NCBI RefSeq assembly: GCF_013386165.1
Contig: NZ_JACAOS010000015.1
Span: 310,001-374,000, forward strand
Reading direction: 5' to 3'
DNA length: 64,000 nt
Source: Pseudomonas gingeri
Lineage (GTDB): Bacteria > Pseudomonadota > Gammaproteobacteria > Pseudomonadales > Pseudomonadaceae
A program made the translations under genes and the position numbers. Shown here in pieces: positions 45,976 to 57,378 of this stretch (its first letter is position 1; each line of letters begins with the position of its first letter). The notes beneath the pieces are model-generated. The model had not been told where the DNA came from. It did no database searches and worked only from the letters and a program-made list of their open reading frames with translations.

Positions 45976-48372
45976 TTAATGCGTGCTGATTCTTTCCTTG
46001 GAATCGGAATCGCGCTTCTCATCCTTTGCGACGATCTCCGGAGCCACATCTGGCAAGGGCTCCGGCGCGTATTGCAGCGCAATTTGCAGGACCTCGTCAA
46101 TCCATTTAACCGGTTTAATCTGAAGATCCTGCTTGATATTGTCAGGAATTTCCTTCAGATCGCGCACATTCTCTTCAGGAATGATGACGGTCTTGATCCC
46201 ACCCCGATGTGCCGCCAGCAATTTTTCCTTCAAACCGCCAATGGCCAGTACCTGACCACGCAAGGTAATTTCACCGGTCATGGCCACGTCGGCACGCACA
46301 GGAATGCCAGTCAAGGCTGACACCAAGGCCGTACACATTCCTACACCAGCGCTAGGGCCGTCTTTCGGCGTCGCCCCTTCCGGCATATGGATATGGGTGT
46401 CGCGCTTCTCATGGAAGTCCAGGGGGATGCCCAGGCTCTTGGCGCGACTGCGAACCACGGTCAGCGCGGCAGTAATCGACTCGACCATCACATCGCCCAG
46501 GGAACCGGTCTTGATCAACTGGCCCTTGCCCGGTACCACGGCGGCTTCGATGGTCAACAGCTCGCCACCGACCTGGGTCCAGGCCAGGCCCGTGACCTGA
46601 CCGATCTGATCCTGTTGCTCGGCCAGGCCGTAGCGGAATTTACGCACGCCGAGAAAATGCTCCAGCAGGTCGGAGGTGACCTTGACCGAGAAGCGTTTTT
46701 CCATGGCATGCTCTTTCACCGCCTTGCGGCAGACCTTGGCAATTTGCCGCTCCAGCCCACGCACACCGGCTTCGCGGGTGTAGTAGCGGATGATGTCGCG
46801 AATCGCCTCGACCTCGAACTCCAGCTCGCCTTTCTTCAGGCCATTGGCCTGGATCTGCTTGGGCGACAGGTACTTGGTGGCGATGTTGATCTTCTCGTCC
46901 TCGGTGTAACCCGGCAGGCGGATCACTTCCATCCGGTCCAGCAGCGCCGGCGGGATGTTCATCGAGTTGGAGGTACACAGGAACATGACATCGGACAGGT
47001 CGTAGTCAACTTCCAGGTAGTGGTCGTTGAAATTGTGGTTCTGTTCCGGGTCCAGCACCTCGAGCAAGGCCGAAGCCGGATCGCCCCGCATGTCGCTGCC
47101 CATCTTGTCGATTTCATCGAGCAGGAACAGCGGGTTGCGTACGCCGACCTTTGTCATTTTTTGTATCAATCTTCCTGGCATCGAACCGATGTAAGTCCGC
47201 CGATGTCCACGAATTTCAGCTTCGTCACGCACGCCGCCGAGGGCCATACGTACGAATTTTCGGTTAGTCGCGTGAGCAATCGACTCAGCCAGGGAAGTTT
47301 TACCTACCCCAGGAGGTCCGACCAGGCACAGTACCGGACCGCGGATCTTCTTCACGCGCTTCTGTACGGCGAGGTACTCGAGGATCCGTTCCTTGACTTC
47401 GTCCAGACCATAATGGTCCGCGTCGAGAATGTCTTCAGCCCGCGCCAGGTCAAGGCGGACCTTGCTCTGGGCCTTCCACGGCACCTGCACCAACCAGTCG
47501 AGGTAGGAACGCACCACGGTCGCTTCAGCGGACATCGGCGACATCTGCTTGAGCTTGTTCAACTCGGCCAGGGCCTTGGTCATGGCGTCTTTCGGCAGAC
47601 CGGCGGCGTCGATGCGCTTTTTCAGCTCTTCGACTTCGTTATGGCCTTCGTCGCTGTCGCCCAGTTCCTTCTGAATGGCTTTCATTTGCTCATTCAGGTA
47701 GTACTCGCGCTGACTGCGCTCCATCTGCTTCTTGACGCGACCACGGATGCGTTTTTCGACCTGCAGCAGGTCGATTTCGGCGTCGAGCAGCGCCAGCACG
47801 TGTTCGACACGGGCCGACAGATCGACGATTTCAAGAATTTCCTGTTTCTGTTCGATCTTCAGGGCCATGTGCGCGGCCATGGTGTCGACCAGGCGGCTCG
47901 GCTCGTCGATGCTGTTCAAGGACGACAGCACTTCAGCCGGGACTTTCTTGCCCAACTGCACGTATTGCTCGAATTGCGCCAGCAGGCTGCGGACAAAAAC
48001 TTCGGACTCACGGTCCGGGGCATCGACCTCTTCGATCAGCGCCACTTCGGCGCGGCAGTAGCCGTCGACCTCGCTGAAACGCTCCACGGTGCCGCGCTGC
48101 TCACCTTCGACCAGCACCTTGACGGTGCCGTCAGGCAATTTCAGCAATTGCAATACGGTAGCGACTGTACCTACGCGATACAGCGCATCTTCGCCCGGGT
48201 CATCATCGGCAGGATTACGTTGGGCCAACAGCAGGATCTGCTTGTCGCCCGTCATCGCTGCCTCGAGGGCTTCGATAGATTTCTCGCGCCCCACGAACAG
48301 CGGGATAACCATGTGCGGATACACCACGACATCGCGCAATGGCAGGAGAGGCAATTCGATGGTTGTCTTCAT
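45976..48372 (-). CDS. lon: ATP-dependent protease Lon
   Basis: 798 aa. N-terminal substrate-binding LAN domain (LPLLPLRDVVVYPHMVIPLFVG), AAA+ module with Walker A GPPGVGKTS and Walker B FLLDEIDKMG, and C-terminal Ser-Lys protease with S in KDGPSAGVGM and K about 43 residues later (GGLKEKLLAAHRGG). Degrades misfolded and regulatory proteins in the cytoplasm. Start ATG 48372 (MKTTIELP); the longer frame runs into the promoter. Preceded by a heat-shock-type promoter. The C-terminal tail (KDEKRDSDSKERISTH) is hydrophilic. Confidence 0.97.
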   Translation of the reverse strand: MKTTIELPLLPLRDVVVYPHMVIPLFVGREKSIEALEAAMTGDKQILLLAQRNPADDDPGEDALYRVGTVATVLQLLKLPDGTVKVLVEGEQRGTVERFSEVDGYCRAEVALIEEVDAPDRESEVFVRSLLAQFEQYVQLGKKVPAEVLSSLNSIDEPSRLVDTMAAHMALKIEQKQEILEIVDLSARVEHVLALLDAEIDLLQVEKRIRGRVKKQMERSQREYYLNEQMKAIQKELGDSDEGHNEVEELKKRIDAAGLPKDAMTKALAELNKLKQMSPMSAEATVVRSYLDWLVQVPWKAQSKVRLDLARAEDILDADHYGLDEVKERILEYLAVQKRVKKIRGPVLCLVGPPGVGKTSLAESIAHATNRKFVRMALGGVRDEAEIRGHRRTYIGSMPGRLIQKMTKVGVRNPLFLLDEIDKMGSDMRGDPASALLEVLDPEQNHNFNDHYLEVDYDLSDVMFLCTSNSMNIPPALLDRMEVIRLPGYTEDEKINIATKYLSPKQIQANGLKKGELEFEVEAIRDIIRYYTREAGVRGLERQIAKVCRKAVKEHAMEKRFSVKVTSDLLEHFLGVRKFRYGLAEQQDQIGQVTGLAWTQVGGELLTIEAAVVPGKGQLIKTGSLGDVMVESITAALTVVRSRAKSLGIPLDFHEKRDTHIHMPEGATPKDGPSAGVGMCTALVSALTGIPVRADVAMTGEITLRGQVLAIGGLKEKLLAAHRGGIKTVIIPEENVRDLKEIPDNIKQDLQIKPVKWIDEVLQIALQYAPEPLPDVAPEIVAKDEKRDSDSKERISTH

Positions 48373-48430
48373 GATTTCGCCTCTACGGCGGCCGTACGGC
48401 CGGAAACAGATGGATAAGCTTGAAACCAAG

Positions 48431-48457
48431 ATGGGGGCTTGTTCGGAAAAAAACAAG
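48431..48457 (-). promoter_or_regulatory. Probable sigma32 (heat-shock) promoter of lon
   Basis: Minus strand CTTGTT (48457-48452), 15 bp, CCCCAT followed by CT (48436-48429). The -10 matches the RpoH consensus CCCCATNT fully and the -35 keeps CTTG. It lies about 57 bp before the lon ATG, after the clpX terminator. Confidence 0.65.
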
Positions 48458-48463
48458 CGCCAA

Positions 48464-48488
48464 AAGAAAAGGGGCCCGAAGGCCCCTT
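48464..48488 (-). terminator. Intrinsic terminator of clpX
   Basis: Minus strand AAGGGGCC (48488-48481), loop TTCG, GGCCCCTT (48476-48469), then TTCTTTT. A stable UUCG tetraloop hairpin 23 bp after the clpX stop, upstream of the lon promoter. Confidence 0.85.
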
Positions 48489-48510
48489 GTCAGGTCACAG
48501 TCTGCAGCAC

Positions 48511-49794
48511 TCAGGCGTCAGGCGCGGCCTTTGCTTGCGGCTCGCTGTTCTCGTAGATGTACAGCGGCTGGGATTTACCCTCGATCACGCTTTCATCAAT
48601 CACCACTTTGCTCACCTCGGACTGCGAGGGGATTTCATACATGGTGTCGAGCAGGATGCCTTCGAGGATCGAACGAAGGCCGCGAGCACCGGTTTTACGC
48701 TCCAGGGCACGCTTGGCGACGGATTTCAGTGCATCGGCACGGAATTCCAGGTCAACCCCTTCCATTTCGAACAGCTTGGCGTACTGCTTGGTCAAGGCGT
48801 TCTTCGGCTCGGTGAGGATCTGCATCAACGCAGCCTCATCCAGCTCGTCGAGCGTGGCCAGGACCGGCAGGCGACCGACGAATTCCGGGATCAGACCGAA
48901 CTTGACCAGATCGTCAGGTTCGACTTCACGCAGGGACTCGCCCACCTTCTTGCCTTCTTCCTTGCTACGCACTTCGGCGCTGAAACCGATGCCACCACGG
49001 GTGGAACGGCTCTGAATAACCTTTTCCAGCCCGGAGAATGCACCACCACAGATAAACAGGATGTTGCGGGTGTCTACCTGCAGGAATTCCTGCTGCGGGT
49101 GCTTGCGACCGCCTTGGGGCGGAACGGAAGCCACCGTGCCTTCGATCAACTTCAGCAAAGCCTGTTGCACGCCTTCACCGGAAACGTCCCGGGTAATCGA
49201 CGGGTTATCGGACTTGCGGGAAATCTTGTCGATTTCGTCGATGTAGACAATGCCCATCTGGGCCTTTTCCACATCGTAGTCGCATTTCTGCAACAGTTTC
49301 TGAATGATGTTTTCCACGTCCTCGCCCACATAACCCGCCTCGGTGAGGGTGGTTGCATCGGCGATGGTGAACGGTACATTCAGCAGGCGGGCCAGGGTTT
49401 CAGCCAGCAAGGTCTTGCCCGAACCGGTCGGACCGATCAGCAGGATGTTGCTTTTGCCGAGCTCGACGTCGTCACTTTTCTTGTCACGCTGGTTCAGACG
49501 CTTGTAGTGGTTGTAGACCGCTACCGCCAGAACCTTTTTCGCACGCTCCTGACCAATCACGTACTGATCAAGGATGCCGCTGATTTCTTTAGGCGAAGGC
49601 AATTTATGCGCGCTGCTCTCGGCCTGTGCTTCCTGCACCTCCTCACGGATGATGTCGTTGCACAGGTCGACGCACTCGTCGCAGATAAAGACCGAGGGGC
49701 CGGCAATCAATTTGCGTACTTCATGCTGGCTTTTGCCACAGAAGGAGCAATAAAGCAGCTTGCCGTTGTCCTCGCCGTTGCGGGTGTCAGTCAT
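48511..49794 (-). CDS. clpX: ATP-dependent Clp protease ATP-binding subunit ClpX
   Basis: 427 aa. N-terminal zinc-binding domain with C16, C19, C38 and C41 ([18 protein letters not shown]). AAA+ core: Walker [13 protein letters not shown] near 122, Walker [15 protein letters not shown] near 185. It unfolds tagged substrates and feeds them to ClpP. ATG 49794. 112 bp after clpP on the same strand, with a hairpin in the gap. Ends with a run of small polar residues ([11 protein letters not shown]). Confidence 0.98.
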   Translation of the reverse strand: MTDTRNGEDNGKLLYCSFCGKSQHEVRKLIAGPSVFICDECVDLCNDIIREEVQEAQAESSAHKLPSPKEISGILDQYVIGQERAKKVLAVAVYNHYKRLNQRDKKSDDVELGKSNILLIGPTGSGKTLLAETLARLLNVPFTIADATTLTEAGYVGEDVENIIQKLLQKCDYDVEKAQMGIVYIDEIDKISRKSDNPSITRDVSGEGVQQALLKLIEGTVASVPPQGGRKHPQQEFLQVDTRNILFICGGAFSGLEKVIQSRSTRGGIGFSAEVRSKEEGKKVGESLREVEPDDLVKFGLIPEFVGRLPVLATLDELDEAALMQILTEPKNALTKQYAKLFEMEGVDLEFRADALKSVAKRALERKTGARGLRSILEGILLDTMYEIPSQSEVSKVVIDESVIEGKSQPLYIYENSEPQAKAAPDA

Positions 49795-49841
49795 TCGTTC
49801 GATCCAATCCGATAGGCTTGCAACACAAGATGAAGGCTATT

Positions 49842-49861
49842 GCGGGCTTTTTCAAGCCCGC
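49842..49861 (-). other. Intercistronic hairpin between clpP and clpX
   Basis: GCGGGCTT (49842-49849) and AAGCCCGC (49854-49861), 8-bp perfect stem with TTTC/GAAA loop. No T-run on the minus strand, so more likely an RNA-stability or processing element than a full terminator. The rest of the 112-bp gap shows nothing else. Confidence 0.5.
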
Positions 49862-49906
49862 TGGTGATCGGAACTGCCGACCAACCCTATTTTGAGCTGC
49901 TTGATA

Positions 49907-50542
49907 TTAAGCGGGACGCTTCTCGATCACTTCGTCGATCAACCCGTATTCACGTGCGACTTCGGCGCTCATGAAATTATCACGGTTGGTATCGCGCTCG
50001 ATTTCTTCGAGAGTGCGCCCGCTGTGCTTGGCCATCAGCGTGTTGAGACGCTCGCGAATGAAGAGGATTTCCTTGGCATGGATTTCGATATCCGATGCCT
50101 GGCCCTGGAAACCGCCCAGTGGCTGGTGAATCATCACACGCGAGTTCGGCAGGCAGAAACGCTTGCCGTGGGCACCGGCCGTCAACAGGAACGCGCCCAT
50201 GCTGCACGCCTGACCGATACAGGTGGTCGACACGTTTGGCTTGATGAACTGCATGGTGTCGTAGATCGACATGCCCGCCGTCACCGAACCGCCCGGGGAG
50301 TTGATATAGAGATGGATGTCCTTGTCCGGGTTTTCCGCTTCAAGGAACAGCAGCTGCGCACAGATCAGGTTGGCCATGTAGTCCTCTACCGGGCCCACCA
50401 GAAAAATCACTCGCTCCTTGAGCAGGCGCGAGTAGATGTCATAGGCGCGTTCGCCACGAGCGGACTGCTCGACAACCATCGGGACCAGGCCGCCTGCGGC
50501 CTGGATATCAGAGTTCTGCTGAATATAAGAATTACGGAACAT
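49907..50542 (-). CDS. clpP: ATP-dependent Clp protease proteolytic subunit
   Basis: 211 aa. Catalytic triad S114 (QACSMGAFL), H139 (MIHQPLGG) and D188 (RDTNRDNF) with the spacing of E. coli Clp[11 protein letters not shown] forms part of the oxyanion region. The first about 15 residues are a probable propeptide. Assembles as a double heptamer with ClpX. ATG 50542; 93 bp downstream of tig with a hairpin between. Confidence 0.98.
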   Translation of the reverse strand: MFRNSYIQQNSDIQAAGGLVPMVVEQSARGERAYDIYSRLLKERVIFLVGPVEDYMANLICAQLLFLEAENPDKDIHLYINSPGGSVTAGMSIYDTMQFIKPNVSTTCIGQACSMGAFLLTAGAHGKRFCLPNSRVMIHQPLGGFQGQASDIEIHAKEILFIRERLNTLMAKHSGRTLEEIERDTNRDNFMSAEVAREYGLIDEVIEKRPA

Positions 50543-50581
50543 GCTCTGCAGTCACTCCCAAATAGTCATGTCTTGAATACG

Positions 50582-50608
50582 CATAAGCCAGCGCGAGGCT
50601 GGCTTATG
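50582..50608 (-). other. Intercistronic hairpin between tig and clpP
   Basis: CATAAGCCAGC (50582-50592) and GCTGGCTTATG (50598-50608), 11-bp perfect stem, 5-nt loop. On the minus strand no T-run follows. It could cap tig mRNA or mark processing, leaving clpP partly on the tig transcript. Confidence 0.55.
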
Positions 50609-50635
50609 GTGTGTATTTTCCAACGAGTCAGAAAA

Positions 50636-51946
50636 TCAGTCGGCTTGTGGTGCTTCCACCGGCTTGACTGCTTCTTCGTAGGAGACCGATTTATCGGTCA
50701 CATTCGCCTTCTGCAGAACAGTATCCACAACTTGTTCTTCCAGCACAACCGAACGAACTTCGTTCAGCTGCTGGTCGTTCTTGTAGTACCACGACACAAC
50801 CTGCTCTGGCTCCTGGTAGGCCGAGGCCATTTCCTGGATCAGCTCACGCACGCGGGTTTCGTCAGGCTTGAGCTCGAACTGCTTGACCACTTCAGCCACG
50901 ATCAGGCCCAGCACGACACGGCGCTTGGCTTGTTCTTCGAACAGCTCGGCCGGCAGTTGGTCAGGCTTGATGTTGCCGCCGAACTGTTGAACAGCCTGCA
51001 CACGCAGACGATCAACTTCGTTGGACAGCAGGGCCTTAGGCACTTCGATCGGGTTGGCGGCCAGCAGACCGTCCATGACCTGGTTCTTGACCTTGGATTT
51101 GATCGCCTGACGCAGCTCACGCTCCATGTTCTTGCGAACTTCGGTGCGGAAGCCGTCAATGCCGCTTTCCTTGATACCGAACTGGGCGAAGAAAGTTTCG
51201 TTCAGCTCAGGCAGGGTCGGTGCGGACACGGTGTTGACGGTCACGGTGAACTCGGCGGCTTTGTCCGCCAGGTCCAGGTTCTGGTAGTCAGCAGGGAAAG
51301 TCAGGTTCAGAACGCGTTCTTCACCGGCTTTAGCGCCTACCAGGCCATCTTCGAAGCCCGGGATCATGCGGTTGGAGCCCAGCACCAGCTGGGTGCCCTT
51401 GGCGGAACCACCGGCGAAGACTTCACCGTCGACCTTGCCAACGAAATCGATGTTCAGCTGGTCTTCGTTCTGGGCAGCGCGATCGGCCACTTCGAAACGG
51501 GTGTTCTGCTTGCGCAGGATTTCCAGCATGTTGTCCAGGTCGGCGTCCGCTACGTCAGCGCTCAGGCGCTCGACAGCAATGGATTCGAAACCGGCAACGG
51601 TGAACTCAGGGAACACTTCGAAAGTAGCGACGTATTCCAGGTCCTTGCCCTTCTCCAGCACTTTCGGCTCGACGGAAGGCTGGCCAGCCGGGTTCAGCTT
51701 CTGCTCAACCACGGCTTCATAGAAGGAAGACTGGATCACATCGCCCACAGCTTCCTGACGGGCATCCGCCTCGTAACGCTGGCGAATCACGCTCATTGGC
51801 ACCTTGCCAGGACGGAAGCCTGCAATCTTGGCCTTTTGGGCAGTCTGCTGCAGACGCTTGTTGACCTGGGTCTCGATGCGCTCAGCTGGCACGGTGATGC
51901 TCATGCGGCGCTCAAGAGCCGATGTATTTTCAACAGAAACTTGCAT
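50636..51946 (-). CDS. tig: Trigger factor (ribosome-associated chaperone, FKBP-type isomerase)
   Basis: 436 aa. Ribosome-binding N-terminal domain with [15 protein letters not shown] around residues 43-57 (the ribosome-docking loop). FKBP-like domain about 150-245 ([21 protein letters not shown]). Helical C-terminal chaperone domain to the end. It meets nascent chains at the exit tunnel. Start was moved to ATG 51946 ([14 protein letters not shown]), the standard N-terminus. First of tig-clpP-clpX-lon-hupB on this strand. Confidence 0.97.
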   Translation of the reverse strand: MQVSVENTSALERRMSITVPAERIETQVNKRLQQTAQKAKIAGFRPGKVPMSVIRQRYEADARQEAVGDVIQSSFYEAVVEQKLNPAGQPSVEPKVLEKGKDLEYVATFEVFPEFTVAGFESIAVERLSADVADADLDNMLEILRKQNTRFEVADRAAQNEDQLNIDFVGKVDGEVFAGGSAKGTQLVLGSNRMIPGFEDGLVGAKAGEERVLNLTFPADYQNLDLADKAAEFTVTVNTVSAPTLPELNETFFAQFGIKESGIDGFRTEVRKNMERELRQAIKSKVKNQVMDGLLAANPIEVPKALLSNEVDRLRVQAVQQFGGNIKPDQLPAELFEEQAKRRVVLGLIVAEVVKQFELKPDETRVRELIQEMASAYQEPEQVVSWYYKNDQQLNEVRSVVLEEQVVDTVLQKANVTDKSVSYEEAVKPVEAPQAD

Positions 51947-52530
51947 GGATATTCCTCGTTGCACAGACGTTAGCTGGCCGTTTCCGACCCCAGAATCAAG
52001 GGCATGCATTCTAGTGGGTCAAACTCAAGAAGTCACCCTACTGAAAACGGGTAAAAAAACAGCAGGCCATTAATAAAGGCGGATGCACAATTGCACCTCG
52101 CCTCCGTAGCAAATACAGCCAATCACGCCAGAGCTCTGCGCCGCCCCTTCTATCTATAGAAGAGACGACCTATCAGCGCCCCGACAACCGATCTCATGAA
52201 CAGAAGCGGCGGGCACCACAGCATCATCGAGCAACACAAATACGACGAAACGACCCGCCCTGCTGCCCCGGGACAGGCGACCGCGCTGAAAACTCAAACC
52301 CTTTGAACGAAAACGGCACAGCCCTTTTCAGGCGCTGCGCCGTTAACTGCTATTCAATAGCGGCACTCATCCGATACCTGCCGAATCAGTTCCAAGCCTT
52401 CAAAACCGGCCCGAATTCTAACGCCAAGACATTGAGAATGCTTGTTTTTTCTTGGCGCTCGGGGCATCCGGCGCCCCTGCTCGCCACCGACAGAGCCAGG
52501 CCACGGGAGTTTTGCGCTTTAAACGCAAAA
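51947..52530. other. Intergenic region upstream of tig
   Basis: 584 bp without a credible gene. It holds a probable tig promoter (minus strand TAGAAT at 52011-52016 with a weak GTGACT 17 bp before it). Two hairpins are seen: an imperfect one at 52078-52102 followed by TTTATT on the minus strand, and a strong one at 52312-52344 (AACGGCACAGC / GCTGCGCCGTT) followed by TTTTC. Both would read as terminators for leftward transcription from the tRNA cluster. Short open frames here are not supported by codon use. Confidence 0.45.
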
Positions 52531-52562
52531 AAAAGCGCCAGACGATGAGTCTGGCGCTTTTC
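52531..52562 (-). terminator. Terminator of the tRNA cluster
   Basis: AAAAGCGCCAGAC (52531-52543) with GTCTGGCGCTTTT (52549/50-52562), 13-bp stem; on the minus strand it is followed by TTTTTTTT (52534-52526). Directly after the second tRNA-His. Confidence 0.9.
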
Positions 52563-52568
52563 GAAATA

Positions 52569-52644
52569 TGGGGTGGACGATGGGGATCGAACCCACGACA
52601 ACAGGAGTCACAATCCTGTGCTCTACCAACTGAGCTACGCCCAC
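52569..52644 (-). tRNA. tRNA-His (GTG), distal copy
   Basis: 76 nt with encoded CCA. Minus strand starts GTGGGCGTAGCTCAGTTGG, anticodon loop TTGTGAC gives GTG, T-arm GTGGGTTCGATCCCCAT. The base before position 1 is G, as needed for the histidine-specific G-1. Identical to the copy at 52870-52945. Confidence 0.97.
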
Positions 52645-52728
52645 CATATTGCATGTTCAAAAAAATCGACCAAAACCGATCTTTTTGTTCAGCCCCACCA
52701 ACACCCTGCGGCCCTGATGAAACTTATT

Positions 52729-52813
52729 TGGTGCGGATGAAGAGACTCGAACTCTTACGCCTCGCGGCGCTGGAACCTAAATCCAGTGTGTCTACCAATT
52801 CCACCACATCCGC
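52729..52813 (-). tRNA. tRNA-Leu (TAG)
   Basis: 85 nt, class II with a variable arm (CGCCGCGAGGCGT). Starts GCGGATGTGGTGGAATTGG, anticodon loop TTTAGGT gives TAG, ends CATCCGC-A-CCA. Lies between the two tRNA-His copies. Confidence 0.97.
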
Positions 52814-52831
52814 GCATGAAGCTTTTAAAGC

Positions 52832-52862
52832 AAAAGCGCCAGACGACTAATCTGGCGCTTTT
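52832..52862 (-). terminator. Internal hairpin between tRNA-His and tRNA-Leu, copy of the cluster terminator
   Basis: AAAAGCGCCAGA (52832-52843) and TCTGGCGCTTTT (52851-52862), 12-bp stem; minus strand continues TTTTGC. The T-run is short (4), so read-through to tRNA-Leu is expected; it may act as an attenuator or RNase processing site. Confidence 0.65.
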
Positions 52863-52869
52863 CGAAATA

Positions 52870-52945
52870 TGGGGTGGACGATGGGGATCGAACCCACGAC
52901 AACAGGAGTCACAATCCTGTGCTCTACCAACTGAGCTACGCCCAC
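52870..52945 (-). tRNA. tRNA-His (GTG), proximal copy
   Basis: 76 nt, identical in sequence to 52569-52644, with anticodon GTG and encoded CCA. Second gene in the order Arg, His, Leu, His on the minus strand. Confidence 0.97.
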
Positions 52946-52977
52946 CATATTGCGTTACTTGTGCCAAAGCTGCCTAA

Positions 52978-53054
52978 TGGCGCACCCGGCAGGACTCGAA
53001 CCTGCGACCATCCGCTTAGAAGGCGGATGCTCTATCCAGCTGAGCTACGGGCGC
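52978..53054 (-). tRNA. tRNA-Arg (TCT)
   Basis: 77 nt. Minus strand starts GCGCCCGTAGCTCAGCTGG, anticodon loop CTTCTAA gives TCT, T-arm GCAGGTTCGAGTCCTGC, ends with discriminator G and CCA. First gene of the tRNA cluster. Confidence 0.97.
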
Positions 53055-53174
53055 CTTATTAATCTGTACTCGGTGACGACTACAAACCAAGTGCTTCAAT
53101 CTTGCTGAGCCAGACATCAACTCTGCTCGACCTTCTCAACCAGTGCTAGGCTATGCCCGACAAGCGCGACGAAT

Positions 53175-53201
53175 GTTATAGACGAGCCGAAAGGTCGTCA
53201 A
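53175..53201 (-). promoter_or_regulatory. Stable-RNA-type promoter of the tRNA cluster
   Basis: Minus strand TTGACG (53201-53196), 15 bp, TATAAC (53180-53175); reading GTTGAC as -35 gives 16 bp. It is followed by ATTCGTCGCGC, a GC-rich discriminator usual for stringently controlled tRNA promoters. The remaining part of 53055-53333 carries the folD upstream region with no clear promoter. Confidence 0.6.
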
Positions 53202-53333
53202 CTCTTTTCTAAAAAAAATTCAGAAATATAAAGGGCTTAGGGGAATATACAGACCAAGCGCCTTTGCCCTCGCGCCATGACATGCGAGAATACGCACTCT
53301 TTTTCAACCCCTCTCGATGGTTAATCACGCGTC

Positions 53334-54188
53334 ATGACTGCACAACTAATCGACGGCAAAGCGATCGCCGCCCGTCTGCGCCAGCAGATCGCCCAACGTG
53401 TCGCCGAGCGTCGCCAGCAGGGCCTGCGTACGCCAGGCCTCGCGGTGATTCTGGTCGGCAGCGATCCTGCCTCTCAGGTTTATGTTTCGCACAAGCGTAA
53501 AGACTGCGAAGAGGTCGGCTTTATTTCACAAGCCTATGACTTGCCCAGCGACACCACTCAACAGGCGCTCACCGAGCTGATCGACCGTCTTAATGACGAT
53601 CCGCAGATCGACGGCGTGCTGCTGCAACTGCCGCTGCCCGAACACCTGGATGCCTCCCTGTTGCTGGAACGCATCCGCCCGGACAAGGACGTCGACGGTT
53701 TCCATCCTTATAACGTCGGTCGCCTGGCCCAGCGCATTCCGTTGCTGCGCCCGTGCACCCCGAAAGGCATCATGACCCTGCTGGAAAGCACCGGGGCTGA
53801 CCTTTACGGGATGGATGCGGTGATTGTCGGCGCCTCCAATATCGTCGGCCGCCCCATGGCCATGGAGTTGCTGCTGGCCGGTTGCACCGTGACCGTCACC
53901 CACCGCTTCACCCGCGACCTGGCCGGCCATGTCGGCCGCGCCGACCTGGTGGTGGTGGCCGCCGGCAAGCCGGGCCTGGTCAAGGGCGAGTGGGTCAAGG
54001 AAGGCGCCATCGTCATCGACGTCGGTATCAACCGCCAGGAAGACGGCAAGCTGGTGGGCGACGTGGTATACGAAACTGCCCTGCCCCGCGCCGGCTGGAT
54101 CACTCCGGTACCGGGTGGCGTCGGCCCGATGACCCGCGCCTGCCTGCTGGAAAACACCTTGTATGCCGCCGAAACGCTGCATGCCTGA
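53334..54188 (+). CDS. folD: Bifunctional methylenetetrahydrofolate dehydrogenase / methenyltetrahydrofolate cyclohydrolase
   Basis: 284 aa, family length. Interconverts 5,10-methylene-, 5,10-methenyl- and 10-formyl-tetrahydrofolate with NADP. Conserved substrate motif [15 protein letters not shown] carries the catalytic lysine (K55 region). [12 protein letters not shown] near 99 and the NADP-binding [18 protein letters not shown] near 163 are standard. [16 protein letters not shown] is near the C-terminus. Monocistronic with its own terminator. Confidence 0.97.
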   Translation: MTAQLIDGKAIAARLRQQIAQRVAERRQQGLRTPGLAVILVGSDPASQVYVSHKRKDCEEVGFISQAYDLPSDTTQQALTELIDRLNDDPQIDGVLLQLPLPEHLDASLLLERIRPDKDVDGFHPYNVGRLAQRIPLLRPCTPKGIMTLLESTGADLYGMDAVIVGASNIVGRPMAMELLLAGCTVTVTHRFTRDLAGHVGRADLVVVAAGKPGLVKGEWVKEGAIVIDVGINRQEDGKLVGDVVYETALPRAGWITPVPGGVGPMTRACLLENTLYAAETLHA

Positions 54189-54234
54189 AGCCAGCAAGCC
54201 CCTTGAGGCACTACAACGCTGAAAAGCCTCCAAC

Positions 54235-54260
54235 AAAAAACCGCCAATTGGCGGTTTTTT
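54235..54260. terminator. Bidirectional terminator between folD and cysS
   Basis: AAAAAACCGCC (54235-54245), loop AATT, GGCGGTTTTTT (54250-54260). A-run and T-run on both flanks make it functional for folD (+) and cysS (-). Confidence 0.93.
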
Positions 54261-54279
54261 GTTTTCACAGGAGCCCGGC

Positions 54280-55662
<1,383 letters not shown>

Positions 55663-55680
55663 AACGCTTTCCTTAAAGAA

Positions 55681-57378
55681 TCACTGGCCCCACGAATCAC
55701 GCAAGGTCACGGTACGGTTGAATACCGGAGCACCGGGCTTCGAGTCCTTGATATCCGCGCAGAAGTAACCTTCGCGCTCGAACTGGAAACGGTCTTCCGG
55801 CTGTGCATTGCCCAGCGAGGGTTCAGCACGACAACCAGTGAGAACTTGCAGCGAGTCAGGGTTGATGTTGTCCAGGAAACTGGCGCTGTCTTCGGCCTTC
55901 TCGGGGTTGGCCGAACGGAACAGGCGATCGTACAGGCGCACTTCGCACTCGACGCTGGCCGCTGCCGGCACCCAGTGGATCACGCCCTTGACCTTGCGGC
56001 CTTCGGGGTTCTTGCCCAGGGTCTCCGGGTCGTAGGAGCAACGCAGCTCGACGATGTTGCCGTCGGCATCCTTGATCGCTTCGTCGGCACGAATCACGTA
56101 GCTGCCGCGCAGACGCACTTCACCGGTCGGCTCCAGGCGCTTGTAGCCCTTGGGCGGCTCTTCCATGAAGTCGTCGCGATCAATGTAGATCTCACGGGCG
56201 AACGGCAGTGCGCGCACGCCCATGTCTTCTTTCGGGTGGCGCGGCAGTTCGAGGTTCTCGACCTGGCCTTCCGGATAGTTGGTGATCACGACTTTCAACG
56301 GACGCAGCACGCACATGGCCCGCGGGGCGCTGTGGTCGAGGTCGTCGCGGATGCTGAATTCCAGCATGCCGAAGTCCACCACACCGTCGGAACGGTTGGT
56401 GCCGACCATTTCACAGAAGTTGCGAATGGATTTCGGCGTGTAGCCGCGACGACGGAAGCCCGACAGCGTCGACATGCGCGGGTCATCCCAGCCATTGACG
56501 TGCTTCTCGTCCACCAACTGCTTGAGCTTGCGCTTGCTGGTGATGGTGTAGTTCAGGTTCAGACGGCTGAACTCGTACTGACGCGGTTTGCACGGCACCG
56601 ACAGGTTGTCGAGGAACCACTCGTACAGAGGACGGTGGCTTTCGAACTCCAGGGTGCAGATCGAGTGGGTGATGCCTTCGATGGCATCCGACTGACCGTG
56701 GGTGAAGTCGTAGATCGGGTAGATGCACCACTTGTCACCGGTCTGGTGGTGGTGAGCGTGACGAATACGATAGAGGATCGGGTCGCGCAGATTGATGTTC
56801 GGCGAAGCCATGTCGATCTTGGCCCGCAGTACGCGCTCGCCGTCCTTGAATTCACCGGCCTTCATGCGGGCGAACCAGTCCAGGTTCTCTTCCACCGAAC
56901 GCTCGCGGAACGGGCTGTTCTTGCCCGGTTCAGTCAGGGTGCCACGGTATTCCTTGGCCTGCTCGGGGGTCAGGTCGTCGACGTAGGCCTTGCCGGCCTT
57001 GATCAGCTCCACCGCCCAGTCGTGCAATTGGTCGAAATACTGCGAGGCATAACGCACTTCGCCGGACCATTCGAAGCCCAGCCACTTGACGTCGTTTTCG
57101 ATGGCGTCGATGTATTCCTGGTCTTCCTTGGCCGGGTTGGTGTCGTCGAAACGCAGGTGCGTGACGCCACCGAACTCCTGGGCCAGGCCGAAGTTCACGC
57201 AGATCGATTTGGCGTGACCGATGTGCAGGTAACCGTTGGGCTCAGGCGGGAAGCGCGTGACGATCTGGGTGTGCTTGCCCGAGTCCAGGTCGGCCTGAAT
57301 GATCGGGCGCAGGAAGTTGACCGGGACAGCCGGTCCGGTCTTGGCGTTCGAGGTAGGGTCGACAGTGGGCTTGCTCAT
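55681..57378 (-). CDS. glnS: Glutaminyl-tRNA synthetase
   Basis: 565 aa class I synthetase. HIGH motif [15 protein letters not shown] near 42-56, KMSKS-equivalent [12 protein letters not shown] near 275. Anticodon-binding beta-barrels fill the C-terminal half. The GlnRS-specific insert rather than GluRS form is clear from the C-terminal domain and length. ATG 57378. Followed by cysS after 18 bp. Divergent from ppiB. Confidence 0.97.
   Translation of the reverse strand: MSKPTVDPTSNAKTGPAVPVNFLRPIIQADLDSGKHTQIVTRFPPEPNGYLHIGHAKSICVNFGLAQEFGGVTHLRFDDTNPAKEDQEYIDAIENDVKWLGFEWSGEVRYASQYFDQLHDWAVELIKAGKAYVDDLTPEQAKEYRGTLTEPGKNSPFRERSVEENLDWFARMKAGEFKDGERVLRAKIDMASPNINLRDPILYRIRHAHHHQTGDKWCIYPIYDFTHGQSDAIEGITHSICTLEFESHRPLYEWFLDNLSVPCKPRQYEFSRLNLNYTITSKRKLKQLVDEKHVNGWDDPRMSTLSGFRRRGYTPKSIRNFCEMVGTNRSDGVVDFGMLEFSIRDDLDHSAPRAMCVLRPLKVVITNYPEGQVENLELPRHPKEDMGVRALPFAREIYIDRDDFMEEPPKGYKRLEPTGEVRLRGSYVIRADEAIKDADGNIVELRCSYDPETLGKNPEGRKVKGVIHWVPAAASVECEVRLYDRLFRSANPEKAEDSASFLDNINPDSLQVLTGCRAEPSLGNAQPEDRFQFEREGYFCADIKDSKPGAPVFNRTVTLRDSWGQ

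Larger units (their letters stand above)
52531..52953. repeat. Direct repeat of tRNA-His plus downstream hairpin (52531-52652 and 52832-52953)
   Basis: Two 122-bp copies 301 bp apart. They differ at three positions only, all in the hairpin loop region (52546, 52547, 52549). The copies include the hairpin, the linker, tRNA-His and 8 bp upstream of it. tRNA-Leu lies between them. Confidence 0.9.

Noticed and set aside
46387..48417. A 676-codon open frame on the plus strand
   Set aside because: Antisense to lon; no recognisable domain.
49892..51973. A 693-codon open frame on the plus strand
   Set aside because: Antisense to clpP and tig; no recognisable domain.
52303..52548. Small open frames in the tig-tRNA gap
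   Set aside because: No ribosome site and they run through hairpins and the terminator.
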